DNA of 7,737 nucleotides from Bacillota bacterium (GTDB taxonomy: Bacteria; Bacillota; Clostridia; Acetivibrionales; DSM-1351). The stretch lies in contig JAFABO010000101.1 in assembly GCA_023426005.1 (NCBI GenBank), positions 1 to 7,737 of the forward strand, read 5' to 3'. How positions within the stretch are numbered: position 1 is the stretch's first letter; each line of letters opens with the position of its first letter. The translations under genes and the position numbers were made by a program. The notes under the pieces were generated by a model, which saw only the letters and a program-made list of their open reading frames with translations, did not search any database and was not told where the DNA came from. Shown one piece after another: positions 1 to 6,006 of this stretch.

Positions 1-340
1 CACCCTTTTCATTCAATTTAGCTATGATTTCTTTTATTAATTCCGGACTCTCAAGCTCATTCCGGTTTACGTTCAATGTCATAAAAGCTTTTAATCCGTC
101 ACCCGATACGTCCACAACTATTCTTTCTTTTGATAGGGCGAACTTGCGAGACGGCTGAGGCGCGAGGACCAAAGCTTCTTTTATTACATTGAAATTATTT
201 ATTTGTATTTCAGGGTTTGCACCGATAATTTTATTGAATTCATCTACATTCAAACCCTTCTTAAAGGATTGCAGATAAAATCCATCCCAACGCCTGGTTA
301 TCTCTATAAAAGGAGAAGAATAAATAGTAGTACTTTCCAT
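1..340 (-). CDS. FapA-like DUF342 protein, N-terminal part only (C-terminus cut by window edge)
   Basis: 113 codons are visible, starting MESTTIYSSPF. The ATG at 340-338 has a strong ribosome binding site, GAGGGGG at 354-348, with 7 bases between, which settles the start. The visible part looks like the N-terminal domain of the FapA/DUF342 family. It has a motif like 'DGFYLQSFKKGLNVDEFNKII' (about residues 19-38), then a PEIQINNFNVIKEAL stretch, then a beta-rich segment ending VSGDGLKAFMTLNVN. The family's C-terminal part, when present, is a polymer-like beta-helix; it would lie outside the window. DUF342 proteins are common in Clostridia and mostly uncharacterised, with one branch linked to flagellar assembly. 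The gene follows the coiled-coil membrane protein after a 63-base spacer with no clear terminator, so it is probably the fifth gene of the AAA-pspA operon. The family call is from recognition of the N-terminal pattern and is fairly sure; the function is unknown. Confidence 0.72.
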   Translation of the reverse strand, partial: MESTTIYSSPFIEITRRWDGFYLQSFKKGLNVDEFNKIIGANPEIQINNFNVIKEALVLAPQPSRKFALSKERIVVDVSGDGLKAFMTLNVNRNELESPELIKEIIAKLNEKG

Positions 341-403
341 GAGTAAGCCCCCTCAGATTGTGTAGATTCATACAAAGTGAGTATGTTGTTATATTATGGT
401 TTA

Positions 404-1228
404 TTACATTCTGATCTGATTGCGCCTTCTTTCCTGTAATACATTATCAAGTGCGGTAGCTTCATTAACCGCCGTCTCCAGTTTTTCAACCATCTCTTCC
501 GATTCAATGCTTGAAACAATCTGATGCTTGAACATGCTTAGCATACTCTCTATATAATCCAGCCTGGCATGGATTCTTTCAAGCTCATTTTTTTCATCCT
601 TGACCCTGTTTATTACCTGCTCATCCATTTCAATAATGCTTTTGACATCGTCATATGTTCTGTCATCCTTCATAAAGTTAAGCTTCCTGCGGTTTGCATT
701 TATTTTATTCATCAGATCGCTTATGTTTATTTCAGAGAGTTCCTTGCTTCTTATTGAGTAATTCGTCATTAATCTGGTATAGGAGATAACGAGATTAAGA
801 CTCTTTTCCACTATCTTTTCTTTGAGATAACTGTAGTCGTCTCCTCTTTTCAAGGAGTTGAATATATCATCCTTGTCCTGCATTATTTTCCTGAGTTTCT
901 GTCTCTGGATAGGAGACGCATAGTTTCTTGTCTGGGACGACAATCTTGAACATTCCCTGTTCAGCCTGTTTATTTCTCTTTTCTTCTCTTTTCGCTGCAT
1001 TTCTTCCTTAAAGCTGCTGCTAAACATACTCTGTATTACAAGAGCAACATAAACCAACGCTCCTGTACCATATGCTCCGGTGGCAAGCGTGTTAATGTCA
1101 ATACCGCTGATGTTTGTACCCTGAAGATCGGGGGCACTGCTGATCAAAAATACAAGTGCGCACCAAAAAATCAAAGTAGTAATATTTCTAAATCTGAATA
1201 CTGCACTATAAAATAAATTCCCGTTCAT
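404..1228 (-). CDS. Two-TM protein with long cytoplasmic coiled coil, unrecognised family
   Basis: This is a 274-residue protein that I do not recognise. Starting at MNGNLFYSAV, it has a hydrophobic helix at about residues 15-31 (ITTLIFWCALVFLISS), a short polar and Gly-rich loop (32-51) and a second hydrophobic helix at about 52-72 (GALVYVALVIQSMF). From about residue 73 to the end it is highly charged and heptad-like, rich in K, R, E and L. The very basic start of this part (KEEMQRKEKKREINRLNR) fits a positive-inside, cytoplasmic tail, so the likely topology is both termini inside with a small external hairpin. A longer reading frame starts at 1318 but overlaps the upstream gene and has no good ribosome binding site. 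The chosen start has GAGGA 5 bases upstream. It ends with tandem stops (TAATAA). It lies 62 bases after the acetyltransferase gene, in the pspA operon. A role as a membrane anchor or partner of PspA or the AAA ATPase is inference from context. Confidence 0.8.
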   Translation of the reverse strand: MNGNLFYSAVFRFRNITTLIFWCALVFLISSAPDLQGTNISGIDINTLATGAYGTGALVYVALVIQSMFSSSFKEEMQRKEKKREINRLNRECSRLSSQTRNYASPIQRQKLRKIMQDKDDIFNSLKRGDDYSYLKEKIVEKSLNLVISYTRLMTNYSIRSKELSEINISDLMNKINANRRKLNFMKDDRTYDDVKSIIEMDEQVINRVKDEKNELERIHARLDYIESMLSMFKHQIVSSIESEEMVEKLETAVNEATALDNVLQERRRNQIRM

Positions 1229-1240
1229 AACATTCCTCAT
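1229..1240 (-). promoter_or_regulatory. Ribosome binding site deciding the start of the two-TM coiled-coil gene
   Basis: On the minus strand, GAGGA (1238-1234) sits 5 bases before the ATG at 1228-1226. An in-frame ATG at 1240 overlaps this site and has only a weak GGTGA in front of it, and the ATG at 1318 lies inside the upstream gene, so 1228 is preferred. Confidence 0.65.
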
Positions 1241-1290
1241 TTCACCGTTATAGCAGTGTAGCAAAAATAATGAAAATCTACCAGTCACCT

Positions 1291-1794
1291 CTACAGCAAA
1301 TACTGATAAAATAAACAATCCAGATATCTTCCAAATTTATAGCCTGTTTCCTTTAAATGCCCGCACAGCTCGAAACCGTACTTTTCATGCATTTTTATAC
1401 TAACCCCGTTATCTGAAGTGATGCAGGAAATTATTACATGAAACCCCTTTTCCCTGCCTGCTTCAATTACCGCCCGCATCATTTCATTGCCTATACCCCT
1501 TCTCTGATAATCAGGATGGATATAAACCGACAGCTCACAGGTATCCTTATACCCTTCCTTTGCCCTGAATTCGGACAGACAGGCATAGCCTGCAACACAA
1601 CCCTCCAGTTCATAGACAATCAAAGGGTGCCGGTGAGTGTAGTGTGAAAACCAAACAGCTCTCTGTTCCACAGTTTGAGGGTTAATATCAAATGAGGCAG
1701 TTGTGTTTTCAACCGCCCAATTGTATATCTCTGTAATTGCAGGTAAATCAGCTTCGTTTGCTGTGCGTATACATACTCCCATTTCAACATCCAT
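1291..1794 (-). CDS. GNAT N-acetyltransferase, phosphinothricin acetyltransferase (PAT/YwnH) type
   Basis: This 167-residue protein has a single GNAT fold that would transfer acetyl from acetyl-CoA to a small amine. Residues fit the PAT family throughout: IYNWAVENTTASFD (23-36), the TVEQRAVWF segment, HPLIVYELEGCVAGYA (56-71), ELSVYIHPDYQRRGIG with the acetyl-CoA-binding Q97-R-R-G-I-G102 loop, then NGVSIKMHEKYGFELCGHL and GYKFGRYLDCLFYQ near the end. Length is normal for the family. Family members acetylate phosphinothricin-like compounds or amino acids such as methionine sulfoximine, but the substrate here cannot be read from sequence. The start is uncertain. ATG at 1794 has only GGGGA directly next to it, while an ATG four codons later (1782) gives MGVCIRTANEADLP, closer to typical N-termini. 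The gene begins 28 bases after the pspA stop, so the two are very likely co-transcribed. It could modify a cell-envelope or protein partner, but that is speculation. Confidence 0.88.
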   Translation of the reverse strand: MDVEMGVCIRTANEADLPAITEIYNWAVENTTASFDINPQTVEQRAVWFSHYTHRHPLIVYELEGCVAGYACLSEFRAKEGYKDTCELSVYIHPDYQRRGIGNEMMRAVIEAGREKGFHVIISCITSDNGVSIKMHEKYGFELCGHLKETGYKFGRYLDCLFYQYLL

Positions 1795-1822
1795 TCCCCA
1801 AGTTTAAGTTTTATCTATCTGA

Positions 1823-2554
1823 TTAATTTGATGCCTTATTTTCAGTTTTTTCCTTTACCTCAAAACCGCCGTTATCTCCTCCGAGCATTGCCTCAGCTCT
1901 GGCTCTTGCTCTGTCTCTTGCCGAATTCATATCAAGCCTCTTCAGCTTCATATCTATATTGTCATTATTAAGAGATTCAACAGCATTTGCTCTTGCAGTC
2001 TTTTTATTAACTATTTCACGGGCTCTGTCAAGGTTGTCGTTAACACTGCCCACACGGCTGTTCTTAGAGGTGTATTGTGCATTGACAGAATTGATGTTTT
2101 CGCGGAGATTTGCCATTTTGGCCTGTGACTTGAGAGTTTTGAGCTCGTTAAGCTTGGCATTCATTTCAGATTCAAATATCTTATAATCTTCACGTATCTT
2201 CTCAACCTGAACCATTGCGTTCTCATAGGTGGCCTTATGGGTCTCAAATACCGTCTGGTATTCTTCTTCCTGAACGAGAAGTTCAACCAGCAGCTCCTTG
2301 TCTCCGGTTCTGGAAGCAGATTCCACTCTTGCCTTTATGGCATTGAGATTTCTTTCTGCGTTTTTCATTTCTATTTTTATCATTTCAGCACTTGTCTGGA
2401 TTTCAATTATCTGGTGCTCTGCCTCACGTCTGGCCTTGTCAATCTGATTTTTAATATCTTCAAACAATGCTTCCGGATTTCTCTCTTCCAAACCTCCGAC
2501 AAATAATCCGAAAAATCCTCTGAACATCTGTCCAAGCCTGCTAAATAAGCCCAT
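1823..2554 (-). CDS. pspA: PspA/IM30 family membrane-stress protein (bacterial ESCRT-III superfamily)
   Basis: This 243-residue protein is nearly all helix and heptad-like. It starts with an amphipathic, Phe-rich membrane-binding helix (MGLFSRLGQMFRGFFGLF, residues 1-18), followed by NPEALFEDI (26-34), which matches the conserved (D/N)PE motif that opens the first long helix of PspA. Residues 35-145 form the long helical hairpin, and further helices run to AEAMLGG (about 226), followed by a polar tail (FEVKEKTENKASN). PspA/Vipp1 proteins coat the inner face of stressed membranes, assembling into rings or rods. They share the fold of eukaryotic ESCRT-III. Length fits the family. A near-perfect ribosome binding site, AAGGAGGA at 2568-2561, lies 6 bases before ATG. 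The gene follows an AAA ATPase gene by 126 bases and precedes an acetyltransferase gene by 28. No PspF-like enhancer-binding regulator or sigma-54 promoter is seen, so control must differ from the enteric system. Confidence 0.93.
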   Translation of the reverse strand: MGLFSRLGQMFRGFFGLFVGGLEERNPEALFEDIKNQIDKARREAEHQIIEIQTSAEMIKIEMKNAERNLNAIKARVESASRTGDKELLVELLVQEEEYQTVFETHKATYENAMVQVEKIREDYKIFESEMNAKLNELKTLKSQAKMANLRENINSVNAQYTSKNSRVGSVNDNLDRAREIVNKKTARANAVESLNNDNIDMKLKRLDMNSARDRARARAEAMLGGDNGGFEVKEKTENKASN

Positions 2555-2680
2555 TGCACTTCCTCCTTAAAATTTGATAATGTCTTTTATAAATTTTTTC
2601 ATAATTCCAAATATCCAATACTTTAAATTTATAATAAAAAGCTGCTAAAGTAAATATCCTTTTAACATTATTATAAATAT
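2555..2680 (-). promoter_or_regulatory. AT-rich spacer between the AAA and pspA genes, possible secondary promoter
   Basis: This 126-base gap is very AT-rich and has no convincing hairpin-plus-T-run terminator, so read-through from the AAA gene into pspA is likely. A weak promoter for pspA alone is possible: TATAAA stands 15 bases after TTTACT (minus strand, about 2659-2633), a poor spacing. The TTACTTTAGCAG box (2653-2642) nearly repeats a box upstream of the AAA gene. The strong pspA ribosome binding site is at the low-coordinate end. Confidence 0.3.
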
Positions 2681-4294
2681 TTATGCCTGTTTTGACACTT
2701 TTTCAAATCTTCCCCAGTACCTCCTGGGGAGCAGATCTATATCGTCACATTCGGCCAACGCCAATTCTGTCATAAATTCAATATCCTGTGTACTGGGCCT
2801 GCACTTTTTCAGTGCTTCCTTCAGAATAGGCCCTGTTATTACGGGGTGTTCCTCTTTTTTGTTGCAGGCCAGCTCATAAGCTTTTCTTACCACAGTGTCG
2901 ATCTCTGCTCCGGTATAGTTTTCAGCAAGCTTTGAGAAGGGCAGGAAGTCCTGGATATTTGTAGCTATCCCATATTTGTTAATAACTATTTTGAAGATTT
3001 GAGCCCGCTCCTCCTGTTCCGGCAGAAGTACAGGTATTTTTTTATCAAATCTCCCCGCTCTCTTCAGCGCGGCGTCCAGCAGGTCGGGTCTGTTGGTTGC
3101 TGCTATGAATATAATCCTTCCTCTATTATTTGTATTACCGGTAAACTGTAAAAATTCGCTGAAAATATTTCTGCTTACGCCGCTGTCGCCGGATTCCCCT
3201 CTTCTGAAGGCAGTGTCTATCTCGTCCACAAAAACAATAACCGGCTCCTGGGATTTTGCACCCAGCAAGCACTTTTTGAAATTCTTTTCACTTTCACCCA
3301 CATACTGCCCCAATATCCTGGACATGTCTATCTTTACGCAATTAAACCCGCTGGACTTGGCCAGAGCTTCCACCAAAAGTGTTTTACCCGTACCCGACGG
3401 CCCACATAGAAGTATTCCCATCGGAACTCTCCTTGAGTCGCCCCTTCTGACAGGCTCGATAATATTTTTAGTCAGATAGGCCTTGGCAGCATCCATACCG
3501 CCAAGATCATCAAAGTCTATTTCGGGATATATGAACTCAAGCACATCTCCGTACTCCTTCTGCAGAACATCGTGCTTTTTCTGCTTGATGAATTCGAAGC
3601 TAATGGGCACCCCTTCTGCCTCAGCCTTTAGTTTTATATCCTTAATGCTCTTTCTGTTAAGTCCCGAGGACAGCTTTGCGAATTCCTCCAGAGAGATTTC
3701 AGAATTGGCTGTTTTGTCCTCCAGAAGATATCTGATATAATCTTTTCTATCTTCTTCATTGGGCAGCTCCACCAATACCGGCTCTATACGGTAGGCCGGC
3801 TTCAGAAACTCCCTGCTGATGTCCGCAAGGTTGTCGGCCAGCATGAATATGGTGCTTCCCACCGAGGATATCCGTGGATTGACCGACCATTCGGACAGCC
3901 ATATCAATGCCATTCTCTCTTCGAGGGTCATACTTCCCAGGTCGCCGGCCGGCACAATTTTTTCGGCATGGTCAATAAACAGCGCCATTTTGGTGTTCCG
4001 GAGAGCCATATCTATAAATGGAAATATCCTGGACGGCATGGACCGGAAAAGATTTGAAACCTCATTTCCGGTAATCATGTTGAATTCCCGCTCCATAGAA
4101 GGCTCCAGAAAGGTCAGCCCCCTTGATATATCATAAAAAGCAACTATCCCGAAATTTCTCTGTTTTATAAACTCATCATCCAGGTATCTGAATATGTTTC
4201 TGCTGTTGTCCATCAGATCCTTTACATTAAAATAAAACAAAAATTCATGTGATATTCCGGATTTATATTTTGACAAAAATTCATTGAACCACAT
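2681..4294 (-). CDS. Ycf46-like AAA ATPase with degenerate N-terminal AAA-like half
   Basis: This is a 537-residue two-part ATPase. The C-terminal half (about 255-500) is a complete classical AAA module. It has the DFDDLGG-like opening (259-266), Walker A GPSGTGKT (298-305), pore-loop YVG (331-333), Walker B VIVFVDEID (352-360), sensor 1 AATN (398-401), arginine fingers in RAGRFD (R412, R415) and the YTGAEI helix (460-465). The N-terminal half (about 1-200) resembles a decayed AAA domain. It has ALFIDHAEKI (104-113) in the Walker B position but H in place of the catalytic E, a sensor-1-like STIFMLADN segment and no P-loop. This layout is that of Ycf46-type proteins. The C-terminal module also resembles CDC48, FtsH and Vps4 motors, which thread or dismantle protein assemblies. 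The start has AAAGGA at 4306-4301, 6 bases from ATG. It is the first gene before pspA and has its own promoter, so PspA is the obvious candidate substrate (inference). There is no MIT domain, so it is not a true Vps4. Confidence 0.9.
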   Translation of the reverse strand: MWFNEFLSKYKSGISHEFLFYFNVKDLMDNSRNIFRYLDDEFIKQRNFGIVAFYDISRGLTFLEPSMEREFNMITGNEVSNLFRSMPSRIFPFIDMALRNTKMALFIDHAEKIVPAGDLGSMTLEERMALIWLSEWSVNPRISSVGSTIFMLADNLADISREFLKPAYRIEPVLVELPNEEDRKDYIRYLLEDKTANSEISLEEFAKLSSGLNRKSIKDIKLKAEAEGVPISFEFIKQKKHDVLQKEYGDVLEFIYPEIDFDDLGGMDAAKAYLTKNIIEPVRRGDSRRVPMGILLCGPSGTGKTLLVEALAKSSGFNCVKIDMSRILGQYVGESEKNFKKCLLGAKSQEPVIVFVDEIDTAFRRGESGDSGVSRNIFSEFLQFTGNTNNRGRIIFIAATNRPDLLDAALKRAGRFDKKIPVLLPEQEERAQIFKIVINKYGIATNIQDFLPFSKLAENYTGAEIDTVVRKAYELACNKKEEHPVITGPILKEALKKCRPSTQDIEFMTELALAECDDIDLLPRRYWGRFEKVSKQA

Positions 4295-4338
4295 ATATTA
4301 TCCTTTTCCAGCTTGCGTTTTTTTATTTTAATATAATA

Positions 4339-4367
4339 ATTATATACAAAAAAACAAAAAAAGTCTG
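4339..4367 (-). promoter_or_regulatory. Sigma-A-type promoter of the AAA-pspA operon
   Basis: On the minus strand, CAGACT (4367-4362) is followed by a 17-base, T-rich spacer and a perfect TATAAT (4344-4339). The -35 matches consensus at only 3 of 6 positions (GAC), so an activator or the T-rich spacer may help. The predicted transcript would start near 4332, giving a leader of about 38 bases before the ATG. The -10 lies in a 15-base AT palindrome, ATATAAT-T-ATTATAT. Confidence 0.6.
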
Positions 4368-4401
4368 CTAATAGTAAGGTTAAACATTTGTTATTTATTT
4401 A

Positions 4402-5085
4402 TTATTTATTTTTTTGCATCTTAATTGAACTCAGGATAGTTTCCTCCTGATTCTGAATATGGGTTTTAGCCAGGCTTCTTGAAGCTTCAATCGCCCTTGA
4501 CGAAATTGCCTCATAAATGTCATTGTGCTCTTTAATAAGATTTTTAGGACTGTTGTAGTCCTTTATATAAATGACTCTGAATCTCTGAACCTGCTCTCTG
4601 AGGTTGTTCAAAATATTAAGCAGCTTGTCGTTTCTGGATGCCCTGTATATAATGTCGTGGAACTCGGCATCTTTTTTGATTGAACCGTTAAGATTTTCCT
4701 TTTCAATATATGAGGAAAACTGGATATTTATATGTTTGAGTTCCTTCAGCTCGTCATCGGTTATTCTTTCCGCAGCAAGAGCCGTTGCCAGACCATCAAG
4801 GGAAGCACGGACTTCAAGCACATCCATTATATCCTTGACTGTAAGCTCTGCAACATGAGCGCCCTTTCTTGGGATCATGTCAACAAGACCTTCCAATTCC
4901 AGCTTTCTGATAGCCTCTCTGACCGGGGTCCTGCTGACACCCATTTTCTCGGCCAGCTGCACTTCCATTAAGCGTTCTCCCGGGCGGAGCTCTCCAATAA
5001 TGATAGCCTCTCTCAGGGAATTAAAAATTACCTCCCTTAAGGGCTTATAATCGTTTAGATTGATTTTTGATAGTTTACCTGCCAT
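4402..5085 (-). CDS. GntR-family transcriptional regulator, FadR/FCD subfamily
   Basis: This 227-residue DNA-binding regulator has an N-terminal winged helix-turn-helix at about residues 15-80 with the GntR signature: PLREVIFNSLREAIIIGELRPGERL, then LAEKMGVSRTPVREAIRKLE (44-63). The all-helical FCD ligand-binding domain spans about 86-212. D139, H143, H187 and H209 fit the DxxFH, EH and H metal-ligand pattern of FCD domains, so a metal plus a small carboxylate effector is likely. The reading frame extends upstream to 5124, but the start at 5085 (MAGKLSKINLN) has AAGGAGG 5 bases before it and avoids overlapping ispE, so it is preferred. It lies 14 bases after ispE, clearly in the same operon. 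The effector is not evident. Self-control through the palindrome at the ispE promoter is a reasonable inference. No good terminator follows it. Confidence 0.92.
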   Translation of the reverse strand: MAGKLSKINLNDYKPLREVIFNSLREAIIIGELRPGERLMEVQLAEKMGVSRTPVREAIRKLELEGLVDMIPRKGAHVAELTVKDIMDVLEVRASLDGLATALAAERITDDELKELKHINIQFSSYIEKENLNGSIKKDAEFHDIIYRASRNDKLLNILNNLREQVQRFRVIYIKDYNSPKNLIKEHNDIYEAISSRAIEASRSLAKTHIQNQEETILSSIKMQKNK

Positions 5086-5097
5086 AGCTGCCTCCTT
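5086..5097 (-). promoter_or_regulatory. Ribosome binding site deciding the gntR start
   Basis: AAGGAGG (5097-5091, minus strand) lies 5 bases before the ATG at 5085-5083 and just after the ispE stop codon (5102-5100). It rules for the 227-residue start over the in-frame upstream ATG at 5124, which lies inside ispE. Confidence 0.85.
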
Positions 5098-5099
5098 AA

Positions 5100-5945
5100 T
5101 CAAACTGTATGAGTTAATATGCACTCATGTTTACTGTTTTTTATTTTATTAAACGCATATTCTGCTTTGTTTACATCTTCAAATACCCCGAATACGGTGG
5201 GACCGCTTCCGCTCATCATACTGCCCAGAGCACCGAGCTTTATGAGTTCGCTCTTGATGGCATCAATAACCGGATATTTTTCCCGTGTCACACTTTCCAG
5301 GACGTTTTTCATATTGGCGGCCAAATTTCTTTTGTTTCCTGAAGCCAAATCTGAAATAAGCATTTGAGTATCTGGTCTTTCCTTAACCTTTTCCAATTTA
5401 AAGTTCTTATATACCCAGGCGGTGGATACCCCGATCCTGGGCTTCACCAGTACCACCGGTATATTTCCTGCGCCCGGCAGAGGCGTGAGCTTTTCTCCGA
5501 TACCTTCGGCCAGGGCCGTTCCCCCCATGATGCAATATGGGACATCGGCTCCTATTGTCTTTCCCAGCTGCATAAGTTCGGTCTGTTCAAGACCCAGCTC
5601 AAACAGGGAATTAATCCCCTTCAGAACAGCTGCCGCATCAGCGCTCCCCCCTGCGAGGCCGGCTGCAACAGGTATCCGCTTACTGATCTCCACTCTCACA
5701 CCGGCTTTAATGCCATATCTGCCAAGCATGGCTTCGGCTGCCTTGTAAGCAATATTTGAACTGTTGTTGGGGACGTAGGGGGCTTCACACATTATTTCCA
5801 CTCCGGCTGGAATTTTACGAATAGATATAGTATCATGTAATTGTATTGTCTGCATAATCATTTGAAGGGTATGATATCCGTCATCTCTTTTTTCCAAAAC
5901 ATCCAACGACAAATTGATCTTTGCATGTGCTCTAAATGAAATCAT
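5100..5945 (-). CDS. ispE: 4-diphosphocytidyl-2-C-methyl-D-erythritol kinase
   Basis: IspE uses ATP to phosphorylate the 2-hydroxyl of CDP-methylerythritol in the cytosolic MEP pathway to isoprenoid precursors. The 281-residue length is typical of the family. All GHMP-kinase motifs are present. HAKINLSL (7-14) supplies the active-site lysine K9, and the ATP loop is PVAAGLAGGSADAAA (92-106). GADVPYC (132-138) holds the catalytic aspartate D134, and SGSGPTVFGVF (245-255) is the third motif. The DDGYHTLQMIMQTI segment (21-34) is diagnostic for IspE among GHMP kinases. The start has AAAGGA about 9 bases upstream of ATG. It heads a two-gene unit with gntR, under a sigma-A-like promoter, and is separated from sipL by a terminator. 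Isoprenoids feed undecaprenyl phosphate and quinones, so it is probably essential. There is nothing odd in the coding region. Confidence 0.97.
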   Translation of the reverse strand: MISFRAHAKINLSLDVLEKRDDGYHTLQMIMQTIQLHDTISIRKIPAGVEIMCEAPYVPNNSSNIAYKAAEAMLGRYGIKAGVRVEISKRIPVAAGLAGGSADAAAVLKGINSLFELGLEQTELMQLGKTIGADVPYCIMGGTALAEGIGEKLTPLPGAGNIPVVLVKPRIGVSTAWVYKNFKLEKVKERPDTQMLISDLASGNKRNLAANMKNVLESVTREKYPVIDAIKSELIKLGALGSMMSGSGPTVFGVFEDVNKAEYAFNKIKNSKHECILTHTV

Positions 5946-5973
5946 CTACTCTCTTCCTTTAATAATTAGTTTA

Positions 5974-5986
5974 GTATATTATATAC
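5974..5986. promoter_or_regulatory. Palindromic operator candidate over the ispE-gntR -10 box
   Basis: The plus strand reads GTATAT-T-ATATAC, a perfect 6-1-6 inverted repeat. It covers the -10 TATAAT of the ispE promoter. GntR-family operators often have GT...AC ends, so the gntR product two genes downstream is the natural candidate to bind here. The sequence is AT-rich and short, so chance symmetry around a -10 box is possible. Confidence 0.4.
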
Positions 5987-6006
5987 AAAATACAATTTAT
6001 AATCAA
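5978..6006 (-). promoter_or_regulatory. Sigma-A-type promoter of ispE-gntR
   Basis: On the minus strand, TTGATT (6006-6001, 4 of 6 to consensus), a 17-base spacer and a perfect TATAAT (5983-5978). Predicted start is near 5971, giving a leader of about 25 bases. A second, weaker candidate lies upstream: TTGTTA (6077-6072), 16 bases, TAAAAT (6055-6050). Confidence 0.7.

Noticed and set aside
1229..1318. Longer N-terminus for the two-TM coiled-coil protein (start at 1318)
   Set aside because: It would overlap the end of the acetyltransferase gene, lacks a ribosome binding site, and an ATG with GAGGA 5 bases upstream lies at 1228.
2555..2680. Sigma-54 promoter for pspA, as in enteric bacteria
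   Set aside because: No GG-N10-GC type -24/-12 element is present in the spacer.
4345..4361. T-run (TTTTTTTGTTTTTTT on the minus strand) as the gntR terminator
   Set aside because: No stable hairpin precedes it; it fits better as the T-rich spacer of the AAA promoter. Read-through from gntR therefore remains possible.
5086..5124. Longer N-terminus for the GntR regulator (start at 5124)
   Set aside because: It overlaps ispE, and the AAGGAGG site between the genes clearly serves the ATG at 5085.
3093..5759. Plus-strand open frames of about 80-131 codons (for example 5364-5759, 5422-5748, 3093-3479, 3819-4136)
   Set aside because: They lie opposite well-supported genes, have no family resemblance, and compete with strong minus-strand motifs; they are shadows.
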